Notes under the pieces: model-generated
Told to the model about the DNA's origin: nothing
The model's database searches: none
What the model saw: only the letters and a program-made list of their open reading frames with translations
DNA from: an uncultured Pelagibacteraceae bacterium
GTDB lineage: Bacteria; Pseudomonadota; Alphaproteobacteria; Pelagibacterales; Pelagibacteraceae
Assembly: GCA_902603625.1 (NCBI GenBank)
Contig: CACKVM010000002.1
Coordinates: 1-64,000 of the forward strand
Length of the DNA: 64,000 nucleotides
Direction: 5' to 3'
Made by a program: the position numbers and the translations under genes
Shown here: positions 8,863 to 17,870 of the stretch, piece after piece
Position numbering within the stretch: position 1 is the stretch's first letter
Layout of the letters: each line of letters begins with the position of its first letter

Positions 8863-9489
8863 ATGAACGTTACAATTGTTGATTATAAATCGGGCAATAT
8901 AAGCTCGGTGATAAACTCTTTTGAGGAAGTTGCTAAGGACAAAGTGAATATCGAGGTTACTTCGGATTTAAATAAAATAAAATCAAGTGATAAAGTAGTT
9001 TTACCTGGGCAGGGCTCTTTTAAAAGTTGTGTAGAAGCACTAAATAATATTAATGGCCTTAAAGATATACTTAATGAATTCGCAATAACTAATAAAAAAC
9101 CTCTTCTTGGAATTTGTGTAGGTCTTCAAATGTTTGCCGACATCGGTTATGAAGAAACCGAAACAAAAGGATTAGGTTGGATTGCAGGCAAAGTCTCAAA
9201 AATAGATAATCAAAATGGAAAATTTAAGCTTCCTCATATTGGATGGAATCAAATCAATATTGTAAAAGATAGTAAAATTTTTAAGGATATAAAGGAAAAT
9301 TCTCATATGTATTTTGTTCACAGTTATGAATTTATTCCAGAAGATAAAAATGTGATATCAGCAACAACTGATTATTCATCAAATATTGTTTGTTCTGTTG
9401 AAAAAGAAAATATTTTTGGAACCCAATTTCACCCTGAAAAGAGTGACAAGATGGGACTTAAAATAATTGATAACTTTATAAATTTATAA
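8863..9489 (+). CDS. hisH: imidazole glycerol phosphate synthase, glutaminase subunit HisH
   Basis: 208 residues, class I glutamine amidotransferase. It opens NVTIVDYKSGNISSV, carries the nucleophile in LLGICVGLQMF, and ends with the catalytic His-Glu in FGTQFHPEKS. It makes ammonia for HisF, which is encoded two genes downstream. It follows hisB by five bases and precedes hisA by one. Confidence 0.97.
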   Translation: MNVTIVDYKSGNISSVINSFEEVAKDKVNIEVTSDLNKIKSSDKVVLPGQGSFKSCVEALNNINGLKDILNEFAITNKKPLLGICVGLQMFADIGYEETETKGLGWIAGKVSKIDNQNGKFKLPHIGWNQINIVKDSKIFKDIKENSHMYFVHSYEFIPEDKNVISATTDYSSNIVCSVEKENIFGTQFHPEKSDKMGLKIIDNFINL

Positions 9490-9490
9490 A

Positions 9491-10207
9491 ATGAAGATAT
9501 TTCCCGCAATAGATATTAAAGATAAAAAGTGTGTAAGATTAGTGAAAGGAGATTTTGACAACAAGACTGAGTATGACATGTCTCCAATAGAGCAAGCAGG
9601 AAAATATGAAGATCATGGATTTAAAAATTTACACATAGTTGATCTTGATGGGGCTTTAATTGGTGAAACAGTAAATTTAGATATTGTTCAGGATATAGTT
9701 GGTAAATTTAATTTAAAGATCGAGGTAGGTGGTGGTATTAGAAATACTGATAGTATTCAAAAATATATTGATGCTGGTGTTGAGAAAGTAATTTTGGGGA
9801 GTGCTGCTATTAAAGACAAAAATTTTTTAAAAGAATCGTGTGAAAAATTTCAAAATTATATTGCTCTAGGTTTAGATGCTAAAGACGGGTATCTGTCAGT
9901 ATCTGGATGGAAAGAAAGCTCTAACCAACTTGCTTTAGATTACTTAAAAGAAATTAACGACTATGGTGTTAGTAGATTAATTTATACTGATATTAATAAA
10001 GACGGTATGAAACAAAGTCCAAACTTTAATGAAACAATGAAAGTTGCTGAGATGTCAAAGTGCCCTGTAATTATATCAGGTGGTGTTTCATCGATACGTG
10101 ATATTAAAAAAGCAAAGAATTTGAAAAATATTGAAGGAATAATAGTTGGTAAAGCTATATATGATGGAGATATAAAATTAGAGGAATTAGTAAAAGAAGA
10201 TGCTTAA
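9491..10207 (+). CDS. hisA: phosphoribosylformimino-AICAR ribotide isomerase
   Basis: 238 residues, a TIM barrel. [19 protein letters not shown] carries the first catalytic Asp, [26 protein letters not shown] a phosphate-binding half, and [10 protein letters not shown] the second catalytic Asp. It performs the Amadori isomerisation of ProFAR. The last 8 bases overlap the start of hisF. Confidence 0.97.
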   Translation: MKIFPAIDIKDKKCVRLVKGDFDNKTEYDMSPIEQAGKYEDHGFKNLHIVDLDGALIGETVNLDIVQDIVGKFNLKIEVGGGIRNTDSIQKYIDAGVEKVILGSAAIKDKNFLKESCEKFQNYIALGLDAKDGYLSVSGWKESSNQLALDYLKEINDYGVSRLIYTDINKDGMKQSPNFNETMKVAEMSKCPVIISGGVSSIRDIKKAKNLKNIEGIIVGKAIYDGDIKLEELVKEDA

Positions 10208-10955
10208 AAACAGAATAATACCTTGTTTAGATGTTAAAAATGGCCGAGTAGTTAAGGGTATAAATTTTGTTGATCTGAAAGATGCAGGAGACCCTGTCGA
10301 ACAAGCAAAAATTTATAGCGATGGTGGAGCAGATGAAATTTGTTTTTTAGATATTACAGCTTCAAATGAAAATAGAGATACTATTTATGATGTTGTGGAG
10401 AAAACTTCAAAAAAATGTTTTGTGCCATTAACTGTAGGAGGTGGTGTTAGAAGTGTTGATGATATAAACAAATTACTTAGCTGTGGGGCCGATAAAGTTT
10501 CCATAAACACAGCAGCAGTTGAGAATTCGAAAGTCGTTGTGGATAGTTCAAAAAAATTTGGGTCTCAATGTATTGTAGTTGCAATAGATGCTAAAAAAAA
10601 TGAAGATAAGTGGGAAGTTTTTACTCATGGAGGAAGAAATAATAGTGGGATTGATGCGTTGGAGTACGCTGAACAAATGGAAAAAAACGGTGCAGGGGAG
10701 CTATTAGTAACTTCTATGGATAGAGATGGAACACAAGTAGGTTATGATATTGATCTCATGTCAAAAATTTCATCTAAAGTAAATATCCCAGTTATTGCAT
10801 CTGGCGGGGTGGGTAATTTAGATCACATGGTGGACGGAATTAAATTAGGAAAAGCTAGTGCAGTTTTGGCAGCTTCTATATTTCACTATGGAAAATATTC
10901 GGTAAAAGAAGCCAAGGATTATTTGGACTCAAAAGGAATACCTGTTAGAATTTAA
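10200..10955 (+). CDS. hisF: imidazole glycerol phosphate synthase, cyclase subunit HisF
   Basis: 251 residues, a TIM barrel related to HisA. The signature [16 protein letters not shown] with catalytic Asp, the [25 protein letters not shown] phosphate site and SMDRDGT with the second Asp are clear. It combines PRFAR with ammonia from HisH to give IGP and AICAR; AICAR then enters purine synthesis through PurH, encoded at 17.9 kb. Confidence 0.97.
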   Translation: MLKNRIIPCLDVKNGRVVKGINFVDLKDAGDPVEQAKIYSDGGADEICFLDITASNENRDTIYDVVEKTSKKCFVPLTVGGGVRSVDDINKLLSCGADKVSINTAAVENSKVVVDSSKKFGSQCIVVAIDAKKNEDKWEVFTHGGRNNSGIDALEYAEQMEKNGAGELLVTSMDRDGTQVGYDIDLMSKISSKVNIPVIASGGVGNLDHMVDGIKLGKASAVLAASIFHYGKYSVKEAKDYLDSKGIPVRI

Positions 10956-10956
10956 A

Positions 10957-11229
10957 ATGCTTAATACTTTAGAAAGCTTATTTAATCTTGCAAGAGAAAG
11001 GAAAAAAACTCCTGTAGATGGTTCTTACACAAATAAATTACTTAGTGATAAATCTTTGAGCAAAGAAAAGGTCCTAGAAGAAATTAATGAACTTATTGAG
11101 GCAGTAGAAAAAAATTCAAATAAAATTCATGAAGCAGCTGATGTTTTTTATCATTTGATAATGTATCTAGAGGCTAATGATGTAAAAATTGAAGATGTAA
11201 TGGAAGAACTTAATAAAAGAAAAAAATGA
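10957..11229 (+). CDS. hisE: phosphoribosyl-ATP pyrophosphatase
   Basis: 90 residues, a MazG-like all-helical HisE. KLLSDKSLSKEKVLEEINELIEAVE and HEAADVFYHLIMYL contain the EExxE and ExxD metal motifs. It hydrolyses PR-ATP to PR-AMP. It starts one base after hisF and its stop overlaps the HIT gene as ATGA. No hisI cyclohydrolase is fused or adjacent. Confidence 0.93.
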   Translation: MLNTLESLFNLARERKKTPVDGSYTNKLLSDKSLSKEKVLEEINELIEAVEKNSNKIHEAADVFYHLIMYLEANDVKIEDVMEELNKRKK

Positions 11230-11591
11230 CTTATGATGATAATAATATTTTTGCTAAAATTTTAAGAGGCGAGATACCTTGTAAAAAAATTTATGAGGAC
11301 GAATATGTCTTATCTTTTCATGATATAAATCCACAAAAAAAAATTCATGCACTGGTCATACCTAAAGGAAAATATATTGACCTTGACGATTTTAGTCAAA
11401 ATGCCTCTCAAGAGGAAATAGTGGGTTTATTAAAGGGTATTAATCTTGTTGCAAAAAAACTTGGTATATCAGTAGACGGTGGTAAAGGTTATCGTGCTTT
11501 AGCTAATATATCTGAACACGGTGGTCAAGAAGTACCTCATTTACATTTTCACCTATTTGGAGGTGAAAAAGTTGGAAAGATGGTGGAGTGA
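11226..11591 (+). CDS. HIT family (HinT-like) purine nucleoside phosphoramidase
   Basis: 121 residues. The opening DNNIFAKILRGEIPCKKIYED and the histidine triad VPHLHFHLFGG near residue 105 define the HINT branch, which cleaves adenosine phosphoramidates. It is embedded at the end of the his operon with ATGA overlap upstream and GTGA overlap downstream. HIT genes often follow hisE in alphaproteobacteria. Confidence 0.93.
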   Translation: MTYDDNNIFAKILRGEIPCKKIYEDEYVLSFHDINPQKKIHALVIPKGKYIDLDDFSQNASQEEIVGLLKGINLVAKKLGISVDGGKGYRALANISEHGGQEVPHLHFHLFGGEKVGKMVE

Positions 11592-12094
11592 GCACTAAAG
11601 TCGAGAGAAATTACTTAGAGATCAATTCACTTAAAGACTTAAAAAAATCAAAATTTTCTCCAGATGATTGTTTAATTGATCTTAGTGATCCAACAGATTT
11701 TCAAATAAATAAGTTTTTTTATAAAAACATCGGTAAAGAACATCGATGGACGGATCGATTAGTTTGGACAGATAAACAGTGGATGGAATATATTTCTGAT
11801 CAAAAGGTTAAAACTTATATTCTTAAAAAAGCTGATGATATAGCTGGATATTTTGAACTTATTTTCCATAAGGAAAAAAATGAGACAGAAATTGCTTATC
11901 TTGGTTTGCTTAAAGAATATCAGAATAAAAAGTTAGGTTCATATTTACTTTCTTCAGCAATTAAAAAATCTTTTGAAGATAAATATATTAAAAGAGTATG
12001 GGTCCACACTTGTACTTTAGACCACAAAAATGCTTTGAATAATTACTTAGCAAGAGGTATGAAAATATTTAGGAAAGAGTCTATACAAATTTAG
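11588..12094 (+). CDS. GNAT family N-acetyltransferase
   Basis: 168 residues starting at GTG 11588, which overlaps the HIT stop. The acetyl-CoA-binding motif A appears as EIAYLGLLKEYQNKKLGSYLL around residues 100-120, followed by VWVHTCTLDHKNALNNYLARGM, a normal motif B. The substrate cannot be read from sequence. It is the last gene of the his transcript and meets lolA tail to tail with a 4-base overlap. Confidence 0.85.
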   Translation: MSTKVERNYLEINSLKDLKKSKFSPDDCLIDLSDPTDFQINKFFYKNIGKEHRWTDRLVWTDKQWMEYISDQKVKTYILKKADDIAGYFELIFHKEKNETEIAYLGLLKEYQNKKLGSYLLSSAIKKSFEDKYIKRVWVHTCTLDHKNALNNYLARGMKIFRKESIQI

Positions 12095-12642
12095 TTAATA
12101 GTAGGAAGTTTAAATATATTTTTTTTTAATATCATATTTTTTTTTACTGACGAAATATATGTAATGGCTAAATTTTGATATATATCTAAAGTTTGCCACC
12201 CTACTAAAGTATAGTTATCTTTATCAAAAAATATGTTTATTTCATTGTTATCTTTTAGAAGAGTGTAATTGACAAATTTATTGTCAATAATCCTTTCCTC
12301 CAAATTTTGAATTTGGTTTATTAAAAAGTTTTTATCAAGAATATATGTAAGAGGTGTCCTTTCGATAGGATATCTATAATAACTTCCATTTTTTGTAATT
12401 ATAACAAGAGATTTCCCGTTTGATACTAATATTTTATTTTTTGGTAAATTATAATCACAAAATATTTTTTTTGGATATTCTATAATGCATTCACCTTTTT
12501 CAATCTTACTATTTATATTTTGTTCAAATTTGAAACTTAAATTATTTATATTTGATAAATTTTTAATAATATTTTCTTTGATTGATCCTAAAGCAATTGA
12601 ATTATGAGATAATATAATGAAAATTAATAAAAATTTTTTCAT
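12091..12642 (-). CDS. lolA: LolA-like outer-membrane lipoprotein carrier
   Basis: 183 residues with an N-terminal signal peptide (MKKFLLIFIILSHNSIALGS). The mature part has the LolA fold pattern: SNINNLSFKFEQNI, GECIIEYPKKIFCDYN, KILVSNGKSLVIITK, then a beta-rich tail with LVGWQTLDIYQN. LolA ferries lipoproteins across the periplasm. It directly follows ftsK with a one-base overlap, the usual alphaproteobacterial arrangement. Confidence 0.87.
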   Translation of the reverse strand: MKKFLLIFIILSHNSIALGSIKENIIKNLSNINNLSFKFEQNINSKIEKGECIIEYPKKIFCDYNLPKNKILVSNGKSLVIITKNGSYYRYPIERTPLTYILDKNFLINQIQNLEERIIDNKFVNYTLLKDNNEINIFFDKDNYTLVGWQTLDIYQNLAITYISSVKKNMILKKNIFKLPTIN

Positions 12643-14729
12643 TAGAGAACGTCTCTTTTGCCAACATGATTAGCTTTACTAATTAATCCTTCCTCTTCCA
12701 TCATATCAATTATTCTTGCTGCTCTGTTATAGCCAATTTGTAATTTTCTTTGTAAAAATGAAGTAGATGCTTTTCCTTCTGTTTTTATAATTTCCACTGC
12801 CTTTTCATAAAGTTCATCTTTATCTCCATTATTTTTTGAACCATATTCAATTTCTTTTTCATCTGCAAAATTGAGAATTTCGTCTACGTAATCAGGTTCT
12901 TCTTGGGATCTAAGAAAGTTATTTATTGTCTCAATTTCATTATCAGAAACAAATGGTGCATGAATTCTTAAAATCCTATTAGCAGAAGACATATACAACA
13001 TATCACCTTTTCCTAGAAGTTGTTCAGCTCCTTGTTCACCTAAAATAGTTCTGCTATCAATTTTAGATGTAACTTGAAAAGAAATTCTAGTAGGAAAATT
13101 TGCTTTAATAGTGCCTGTTATAACATCTACACTTGGTCGCTGAGTGGCCATAATAATATGAATACCAGCTGCTCTTGCCATTTGAGATAATTTTTGAATA
13201 TAATTTTCAATTTCTTTACCAGCAACAAGCATCAAATCCGACATTTCATCAACTACAACTACTATATAGGGCATTGCTAATTTATGTTTTGAATTGTAAG
13301 AGTCTATATTCCTAACACCTTCTTTTGTCATCAATCTGTATCTACTTTCCATTTCTTTTACTACCCAACCGAGAACAGAAGCAGCTCTTTTAGCTTCAGT
13401 TATGACTGGACATAATAAATGTGGTATACCTTCATAAGTCGAGAGCTCTAACATTTTTGGATCAATTAAAATAAATTTGCATTTATCAGGAGTATGTCTA
13501 AACAACAGTGACAAAATAATAGTATTAATACAAACAGATTTTCCAGAGCCTGTAGTTCCAGCTATTAATAAATGGGGCATTGAAGCTAAATCAGTTACTA
13601 AAGGGACACCAGAAATATTTTTTCCTAATGCTATAGGTAATTTAATTTCTTTTTTTTTAAACTCTTTACTATTTAAAATTTCACTTAAATAAACATTTTC
13701 TCTTGTAGTGTTTGGTAATTCAATTCCAACAGTATTACTTCCTGGAATAGTCGAAATTCTTGCTGACTCCGAGCTGGTATTCCTTGCAATATCATCTGAT
13801 AAGTTAATAATTTTAGAAACTTTAACTCCTGCAGCTGGTTCAAATTCGTTTAATGTCACAACTGGACCATGACTAATTTTTTTGATATTACCATTTACAC
13901 CAAAATCTTTTAATATTCTTTCAAGAAATTCAGGGTCTTGATTTTCATCTTTTTTGGTTTTCCTTTCTTTTATTGATGGTATCTTTAATAATTCAAATGT
14001 AGGAAGATTAAATTTTAATTTTTCATTGTTTTTTAATTTGTCAGCCTTAATAAAAGGTAAGTCTTCTTGAATTAAATTTTTGATTTGATCTTGTGGAATG
14101 TACTCTGTAATAATTTCATTTTTGTCAGTATAAGTTGTATTTTCTCTTTTATTGAAAAGTGTTGAGAGTTTTTTTAATAATTTAAGAAAACTTTTTATTT
14201 TAAAATTTATGCTTTTTAAAAAAGATCCTATTGTCAAAACAATAAGAAGATAATAAGCTATGTTAATATTTAGATTAATTAAATTTCCAAATAAATTTTT
14301 ATTAAGATATGATCCAACAAATCCTCCATTTCCATTAATAAAAAGGGAAAAATTGTCATTATAAAAAAAACTAAAAAATAAAGATCCAAATAAAGAGCAA
14401 ATTATAATAAAAAAAACATTTTCTATTATTAAAAATATATTTTTACTCTTAAAAATATTTATCCCAGTGACGAATAAAGTTAGAGATATTAGATAAGATA
14501 TAATTCCAATAGATTGAAAAAATAAATCAGATGTATAACTTCCCTGAAAACCAAGTAAATTTTTGATTTCCGTATTTTGTGGAAATATGAAGTTTGGGTC
14601 TTCTGGAGAGTATGATGTTAATGAGATGATTAATAGTATTCCAGAGAATGATATAATTAAACCTAAAATTTCAATTAATCTATTAATCGTAAATTGAACA
14701 GTAATATTTGCTATATTTTTTATATTCAT
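12642..14729 (-). CDS. ftsK: DNA translocase FtsK
   Basis: 695 residues. About four transmembrane helices occupy residues ~15-175, a short linker follows (to ~260), then the motor: GVKVSKIINLSDDIARN, Walker A AGTTGSGKS at 390-398, Walker B IVVVVDEMSDLM, and ATQRPSVDVITGTIKANFP. A winged-helix gamma domain that reads KOPS sites ends the protein (residues ~635-695, EGKASTSFLQRKLQIGYNRAARIID). It pumps the terminus DNA through the septum and activates Xer recombination. It is upstream of lolA and divergent from the UbiH-like gene. Confidence 0.97.
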   Translation of the reverse strand: MNIKNIANITVQFTINRLIEILGLIISFSGILLIISLTSYSPEDPNFIFPQNTEIKNLLGFQGSYTSDLFFQSIGIISYLISLTLFVTGINIFKSKNIFLIIENVFFIIICSLFGSLFFSFFYNDNFSLFINGNGGFVGSYLNKNLFGNLINLNINIAYYLLIVLTIGSFLKSINFKIKSFLKLLKKLSTLFNKRENTTYTDKNEIITEYIPQDQIKNLIQEDLPFIKADKLKNNEKLKFNLPTFELLKIPSIKERKTKKDENQDPEFLERILKDFGVNGNIKKISHGPVVTLNEFEPAAGVKVSKIINLSDDIARNTSSESARISTIPGSNTVGIELPNTTRENVYLSEILNSKEFKKKEIKLPIALGKNISGVPLVTDLASMPHLLIAGTTGSGKSVCINTIILSLLFRHTPDKCKFILIDPKMLELSTYEGIPHLLCPVITEAKRAASVLGWVVKEMESRYRLMTKEGVRNIDSYNSKHKLAMPYIVVVVDEMSDLMLVAGKEIENYIQKLSQMARAAGIHIIMATQRPSVDVITGTIKANFPTRISFQVTSKIDSRTILGEQGAEQLLGKGDMLYMSSANRILRIHAPFVSDNEIETINNFLRSQEEPDYVDEILNFADEKEIEYGSKNNGDKDELYEKAVEIIKTEGKASTSFLQRKLQIGYNRAARIIDMMEEEGLISKANHVGKRDVL

Positions 14730-14790
14730 TTTAATGAATCAAATTTATCACTTTGTATCATCTAATTTTTATTGTTAAAATTAATTTGTT

Positions 14791-15873
14791 ATGAAAGTTT
14801 GTATTATTGGTGATGGCCTCGTTAGCCTATCTCTGGCTAATGTATTGATGAAAAAAGACTTGGAAATAGATATTTTAGTAAACACTAAAAAAAAAATTTA
14901 CAATAAAACAAGGACTATCGGTATTTCAAAATCTAATGTTGATTTTTTTAATGATGAGATAGTCAATATAAAAAAAATTTTATGGGAAATTAAAAAGATA
15001 AAAGTTCTTACAGAAAATTCATCGAATAAAGAAATTTTAAACTTTACGAATGATAATAAACAAATTTTTTCGATAATTAAAAACTATAAACTTAATGAAT
15101 TATTACTTAGAAATATAAAAAAAAGAAAAAATGTTAATTTTAAAAAAACAATTAATCTAGAAAATATTTTAAAGGAAAATTATAATTTAATTGTAAATTG
15201 TGACCCAAAACATGAAATTACAAATAAATATTTTTATAAAAAGATTAAAAAGAATTATAATAGTTATGCATACACCACAATTATAAATCATAAAAAAAAA
15301 GAAAAAAATAATATTGCATATCAAAATTTTACTAATGATGGGCCGATAGCTTTTTTACCAATTTCGAATTCTTCAACTTCAGTTATATATTCTTTACGAA
15401 GTAGAAATATAAATACCCAAAAACAAATAAAGAAATTGATTAAAAAATTTAACCCAAACTATCTAATTAAAAAAATAGATGATTGTGCAAGCTTTAGATT
15501 GAAATCATCAAATTTAAGAAAATATTATAAAAATAATATTCTTGCCTTTGGAGATTTGCTTCACAAAATACATCCTTTAGCAGGACAAGGATTTAATATG
15601 TCGCTAAGAGACATTAAGCTTTTATCAGAATTAATCGATAATAAACTAAATTTAGGTATGCAAATTGATAGTTCAGTTTGTTATGAATTTCAGCAAAATT
15701 CACAAGATCGAAATTATATTTTTGCGACGGGTATTGATTGGATTTATGAAATATTTAATTTTGAAAGTAAAACTAAATCTAAATTTATTAGTAAAACGAT
15801 CAATTTTATAGGTCAAAAAAAATTGATTAATTCTTTTTTTAAAAAATATGCAGATAATGGAATTAGAATCTAA
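14791..15873 (+). CDS. UbiH/COQ6 family FAD-dependent hydroxylase
   Basis: 360 residues. An N-terminal dinucleotide-binding GDGLVSLSLANVL and the late FAD motif LAFGDLLHKIHPLAGQGFNMSLRD mark the UbiH/UbiF/UbiL/COQ6 monooxygenases, which hydroxylate the ubiquinone ring. The middle is very Lys/Asn-rich and poorly conserved. Which ring position it modifies cannot be told from sequence. It has a 61-base divergent gap to ftsK and converges on the LON-domain gene with one base between them. Confidence 0.87.
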   Translation: MKVCIIGDGLVSLSLANVLMKKDLEIDILVNTKKKIYNKTRTIGISKSNVDFFNDEIVNIKKILWEIKKIKVLTENSSNKEILNFTNDNKQIFSIIKNYKLNELLLRNIKKRKNVNFKKTINLENILKENYNLIVNCDPKHEITNKYFYKKIKKNYNSYAYTTIINHKKKEKNNIAYQNFTNDGPIAFLPISNSSTSVIYSLRSRNINTQKQIKKLIKKFNPNYLIKKIDDCASFRLKSSNLRKYYKNNILAFGDLLHKIHPLAGQGFNMSLRDIKLLSELIDNKLNLGMQIDSSVCYEFQQNSQDRNYIFATGIDWIYEIFNFESKTKSKFISKTINFIGQKKLINSFFKKYADNGIRI

Positions 15874-15874
15874 A

Positions 15875-16525
15875 TTACTGTAAAGTTGTATTATTATACT
15901 CGTCGTAAGAATAAGTATTCAGAATTTCAGCAATTTTACTTTTTCTAACTGCTAAATTTTGCGCTTCTAATAAAACTTGTTTTTCCTCTAAACTAAAAGG
16001 AGAGGCCATAGCTAGAGCATTTATGGTTTCGTCTAAGCTTTGTTTTTCTAGGGCTTTCCAATTAATAATAAATCCTCTTTTTTCAAATAGAGATTTTAAA
16101 TCTTTAAAAATTAACTCAAGATCTGAAAATTTTAAATTTTCCTTTTTTTCGGTTAAATCATCTAAGAAATTTTCAAAACTTACTTCACAACTTCTATATT
16201 TTTTCTCATTTATTATTTCTTTAATTATTTTAAATCTCGCCACTCCCTTTAAATCAATTAAATATCTCCCATCGTCAGTTTCCTTAAAACTTGTAATTTT
16301 TCCTAAACATCCAATATCATGGAGTTTCTCTATAGTAGATTCTTGCTTGATAGTAATTTTTGGTTGGATCATTCCAATAAGTTTGTTTGACTTCATGCTA
16401 TCATTTATCATATCAATGTAACGTGGTTCAAAAATGTTGAGTGGAACAGAAGTTTTTGGAAATATTATAAAATTACTTAATGGAAATATTGGGATTTTAT
16501 TTGGTAATTCTTCTTTTTTTAACAT
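15875..16525 (-). CDS. LON N-terminal-domain (substrate-binding) protein
   Basis: I start at ATG 16525 (MLKKEELPNKIPIFPL) rather than at the GTG 15 bases upstream that opens the ORF-track entry, giving 216 residues. The protein matches the stand-alone Lon substrate-binding domain: FPLSNFIIFPKTSVPLNIFEPRY, then GMIQPK, LHDIGCLGKITSFKETDDGRYLIDLKGVARFKI. There is no ATPase or protease part. Alphaproteobacteria commonly carry such a protein; its function is not established. Its start is within 30 bases of the tRNA-Gly promoter on the other strand. Confidence 0.88.
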   Translation of the reverse strand: MLKKEELPNKIPIFPLSNFIIFPKTSVPLNIFEPRYIDMINDSMKSNKLIGMIQPKITIKQESTIEKLHDIGCLGKITSFKETDDGRYLIDLKGVARFKIIKEIINEKKYRSCEVSFENFLDDLTEKKENLKFSDLELIFKDLKSLFEKRGFIINWKALEKQSLDETINALAMASPFSLEEKQVLLEAQNLAVRKSKIAEILNTYSYDEYNNTTLQ

Positions 16526-16551
16526 GATTAAGTATAACACATTAATATAGC

Positions 16552-16580
16552 TTGAATCAAAAAAAAAGGCTTACTATAAT
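16552..16580 (+). promoter_or_regulatory. sigma70 promoter of tRNA-Gly
   Basis: TTGAAT (16552-16557), a 17-base spacer, then a perfect TATAAT (16575-16580), 8 bases before the mature tRNA 5' end. The TTG used as the start of the ORF-track entry at 16552 is this -35 element, not a start codon. Confidence 0.8.
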
Positions 16581-16588
16581 CTTAATAT

Positions 16589-16663
16589 GCGGGCATAGCT
16601 CAGTGGTAGAGCGTCTCGTTGCCAACGAGAAGGTCGAGGGTTCGACCCCCTTTGCCCGCTCCA
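16589..16663 (+). tRNA. tRNA-Gly(GCC), CCA encoded
   Basis: The acceptor stem GCGGGCA pairs with TGCCCGC. The D arm contains AGCTCAGTGGTAGAGC. The anticodon stem TCTCG/CGAGA encloses the loop TTGCCAA with anticodon GCC at 16621-16623. The T arm contains GAGGGTTCGACCCCC. Discriminator T is followed by genomic CCA. It reads GGC/GGT glycine codons. It lies between the LON-domain gene and the sulfotransferase gene and has its own strong promoter. Confidence 0.97.
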
Positions 16664-16677
16664 TAAAAAAAATTTAT

Positions 16678-17517
16678 ATGATTATTTGGATTGCATCTTA
16701 TCCTAAAAGTGGAAATACTTTCATTAGATCTTTCTTGTCCTCTTATTTTTTTTCAAAAAAAGGAAAATTTGACTTTAGCTTATTAATGAATATTCCTCAA
16801 TTTCCTTCAATAAGATTTTCCCAAAAAGATTTTTTGTCATTTAAGGATGCTGCTGAAAATTGGATACCCAATCAAAAATTTTTTTTTGACAAAAAAAAGA
16901 TTTTTTTTTTAAAAACTCATAACACTCTTAACAAATTTAATAATTTTGATTTTACGACAGAGAGTGAAACAGCTGGTGCCATTTACATAGTCAGAGATCC
17001 CAGAAATGTGATAACATCTATGTGCCATCATTACTCCTTCACACTAGAATATGCGTTGGAAAGAATGTTAGACCAAAACGCTTCATTATCTGAAAAAGCT
17101 AGTAATGGTGATTGTAGTAATTTTACATTTTTAGGTTCTTGGTCTGAACATTATAAATCTTGGAAAAATAATAAAAAGTTTAAAGTCTTATTTATTAAAT
17201 ATGAGGACTTAAAAAATAACAAAGAAGAGATTTTTATGGAAATGATAAATTTTATTAATCAATTATATGGTAATCCAAATAGCCAAATAGATGAAAATAA
17301 GTTTAATAATTCTTTAAGATCTACAAATTTTTCAAATTTAAAAAACAAAGAATTAAATGAAGGCTTTAGTGAAGGCTATATGTCAAGTGGAGGAAAAAAG
17401 ATTAATTTTTTCAACATGGGTTTTAAAAATAAATGGGAAAACTTTTTACCAAAAAATATAGTAGACATGATTGATAAAAAATTTAATATTGAATTGAAAG
17501 AATTAGGTTATAAATAA
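16678..17517 (+). CDS. P-loop sulfotransferase domain protein
   Basis: The listed ORF starts at 16552 and runs through the tRNA. The true start is ATG 16678, giving 279 residues opening MIIWIASYPKSGNTFIRSFL. YPKSGNTFIR is the 5'-phosphosulfate loop and IYIVRDPRNVITSMCHHY the 3'-phosphate-binding motif of PAPS-dependent sulfotransferases; WSEHYKSWKNN and FIKYEDL also fit. It probably sulfates a carbohydrate or small surface molecule; the acceptor is unknown. It lies 15 bases after the tRNA, so it may be expressed by read-through from the tRNA promoter. Confidence 0.87.
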   Translation: MIIWIASYPKSGNTFIRSFLSSYFFSKKGKFDFSLLMNIPQFPSIRFSQKDFLSFKDAAENWIPNQKFFFDKKKIFFLKTHNTLNKFNNFDFTTESETAGAIYIVRDPRNVITSMCHHYSFTLEYALERMLDQNASLSEKASNGDCSNFTFLGSWSEHYKSWKNNKKFKVLFIKYEDLKNNKEEIFMEMINFINQLYGNPNSQIDENKFNNSLRSTNFSNLKNKELNEGFSEGYMSSGGKKINFFNMGFKNKWENFLPKNIVDMIDKKFNIELKELGYK

Positions 17518-17525
17518 ATAAGTAT

Positions 17526-17870
17526 ATGAATGATTTAATAAATAAAAAATGTGTTCCTTGTGAGGGTGGGGTCATACCTTTTGATATTTCACAAATACAA
17601 AAATATCAAAAAAAAGTTGATGGCTGGGAAATTGTAAAAGGTGATAAACAAATTTATTTTTTGGAAAAAAAATTTGATTTTAAAAACTTTCAAGAAAGTC
17701 AAGATTTTATCAATAAAGTTGGTGAAATTTCAGAAAATGAGGGACATCATCCTGACATAAATTTTGGCTGGGGTTATGCTAAAATAAATATTACTACTCA
17801 TGCCATTAAAGGTTTGTCAGAAAATGATTTTATTTTAGCTGCTAAAATTGACGAAATTCTTAATGTCTAA
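17526..17870 (+). CDS. pterin-4a-carbinolamine dehydratase family protein
   Basis: 114 residues, the usual length. EISENEGHHPDINFGWGYAKINITTHAIKGLSENDF contains the [EDKH]xxHHP active-site motif of PCD/DCoH. The family recycles pterin cofactor after aromatic hydroxylation. No phenylalanine hydroxylase is in the window, and many bacteria carry orphan copies possibly linked to molybdopterin. It starts 8 bases after the sulfotransferase and overlaps purH tail to tail by 11 bases. Confidence 0.9.
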   Translation: MNDLINKKCVPCEGGVIPFDISQIQKYQKKVDGWEIVKGDKQIYFLEKKFDFKNFQESQDFINKVGEISENEGHHPDINFGWGYAKINITTHAIKGLSENDFILAAKIDEILNV

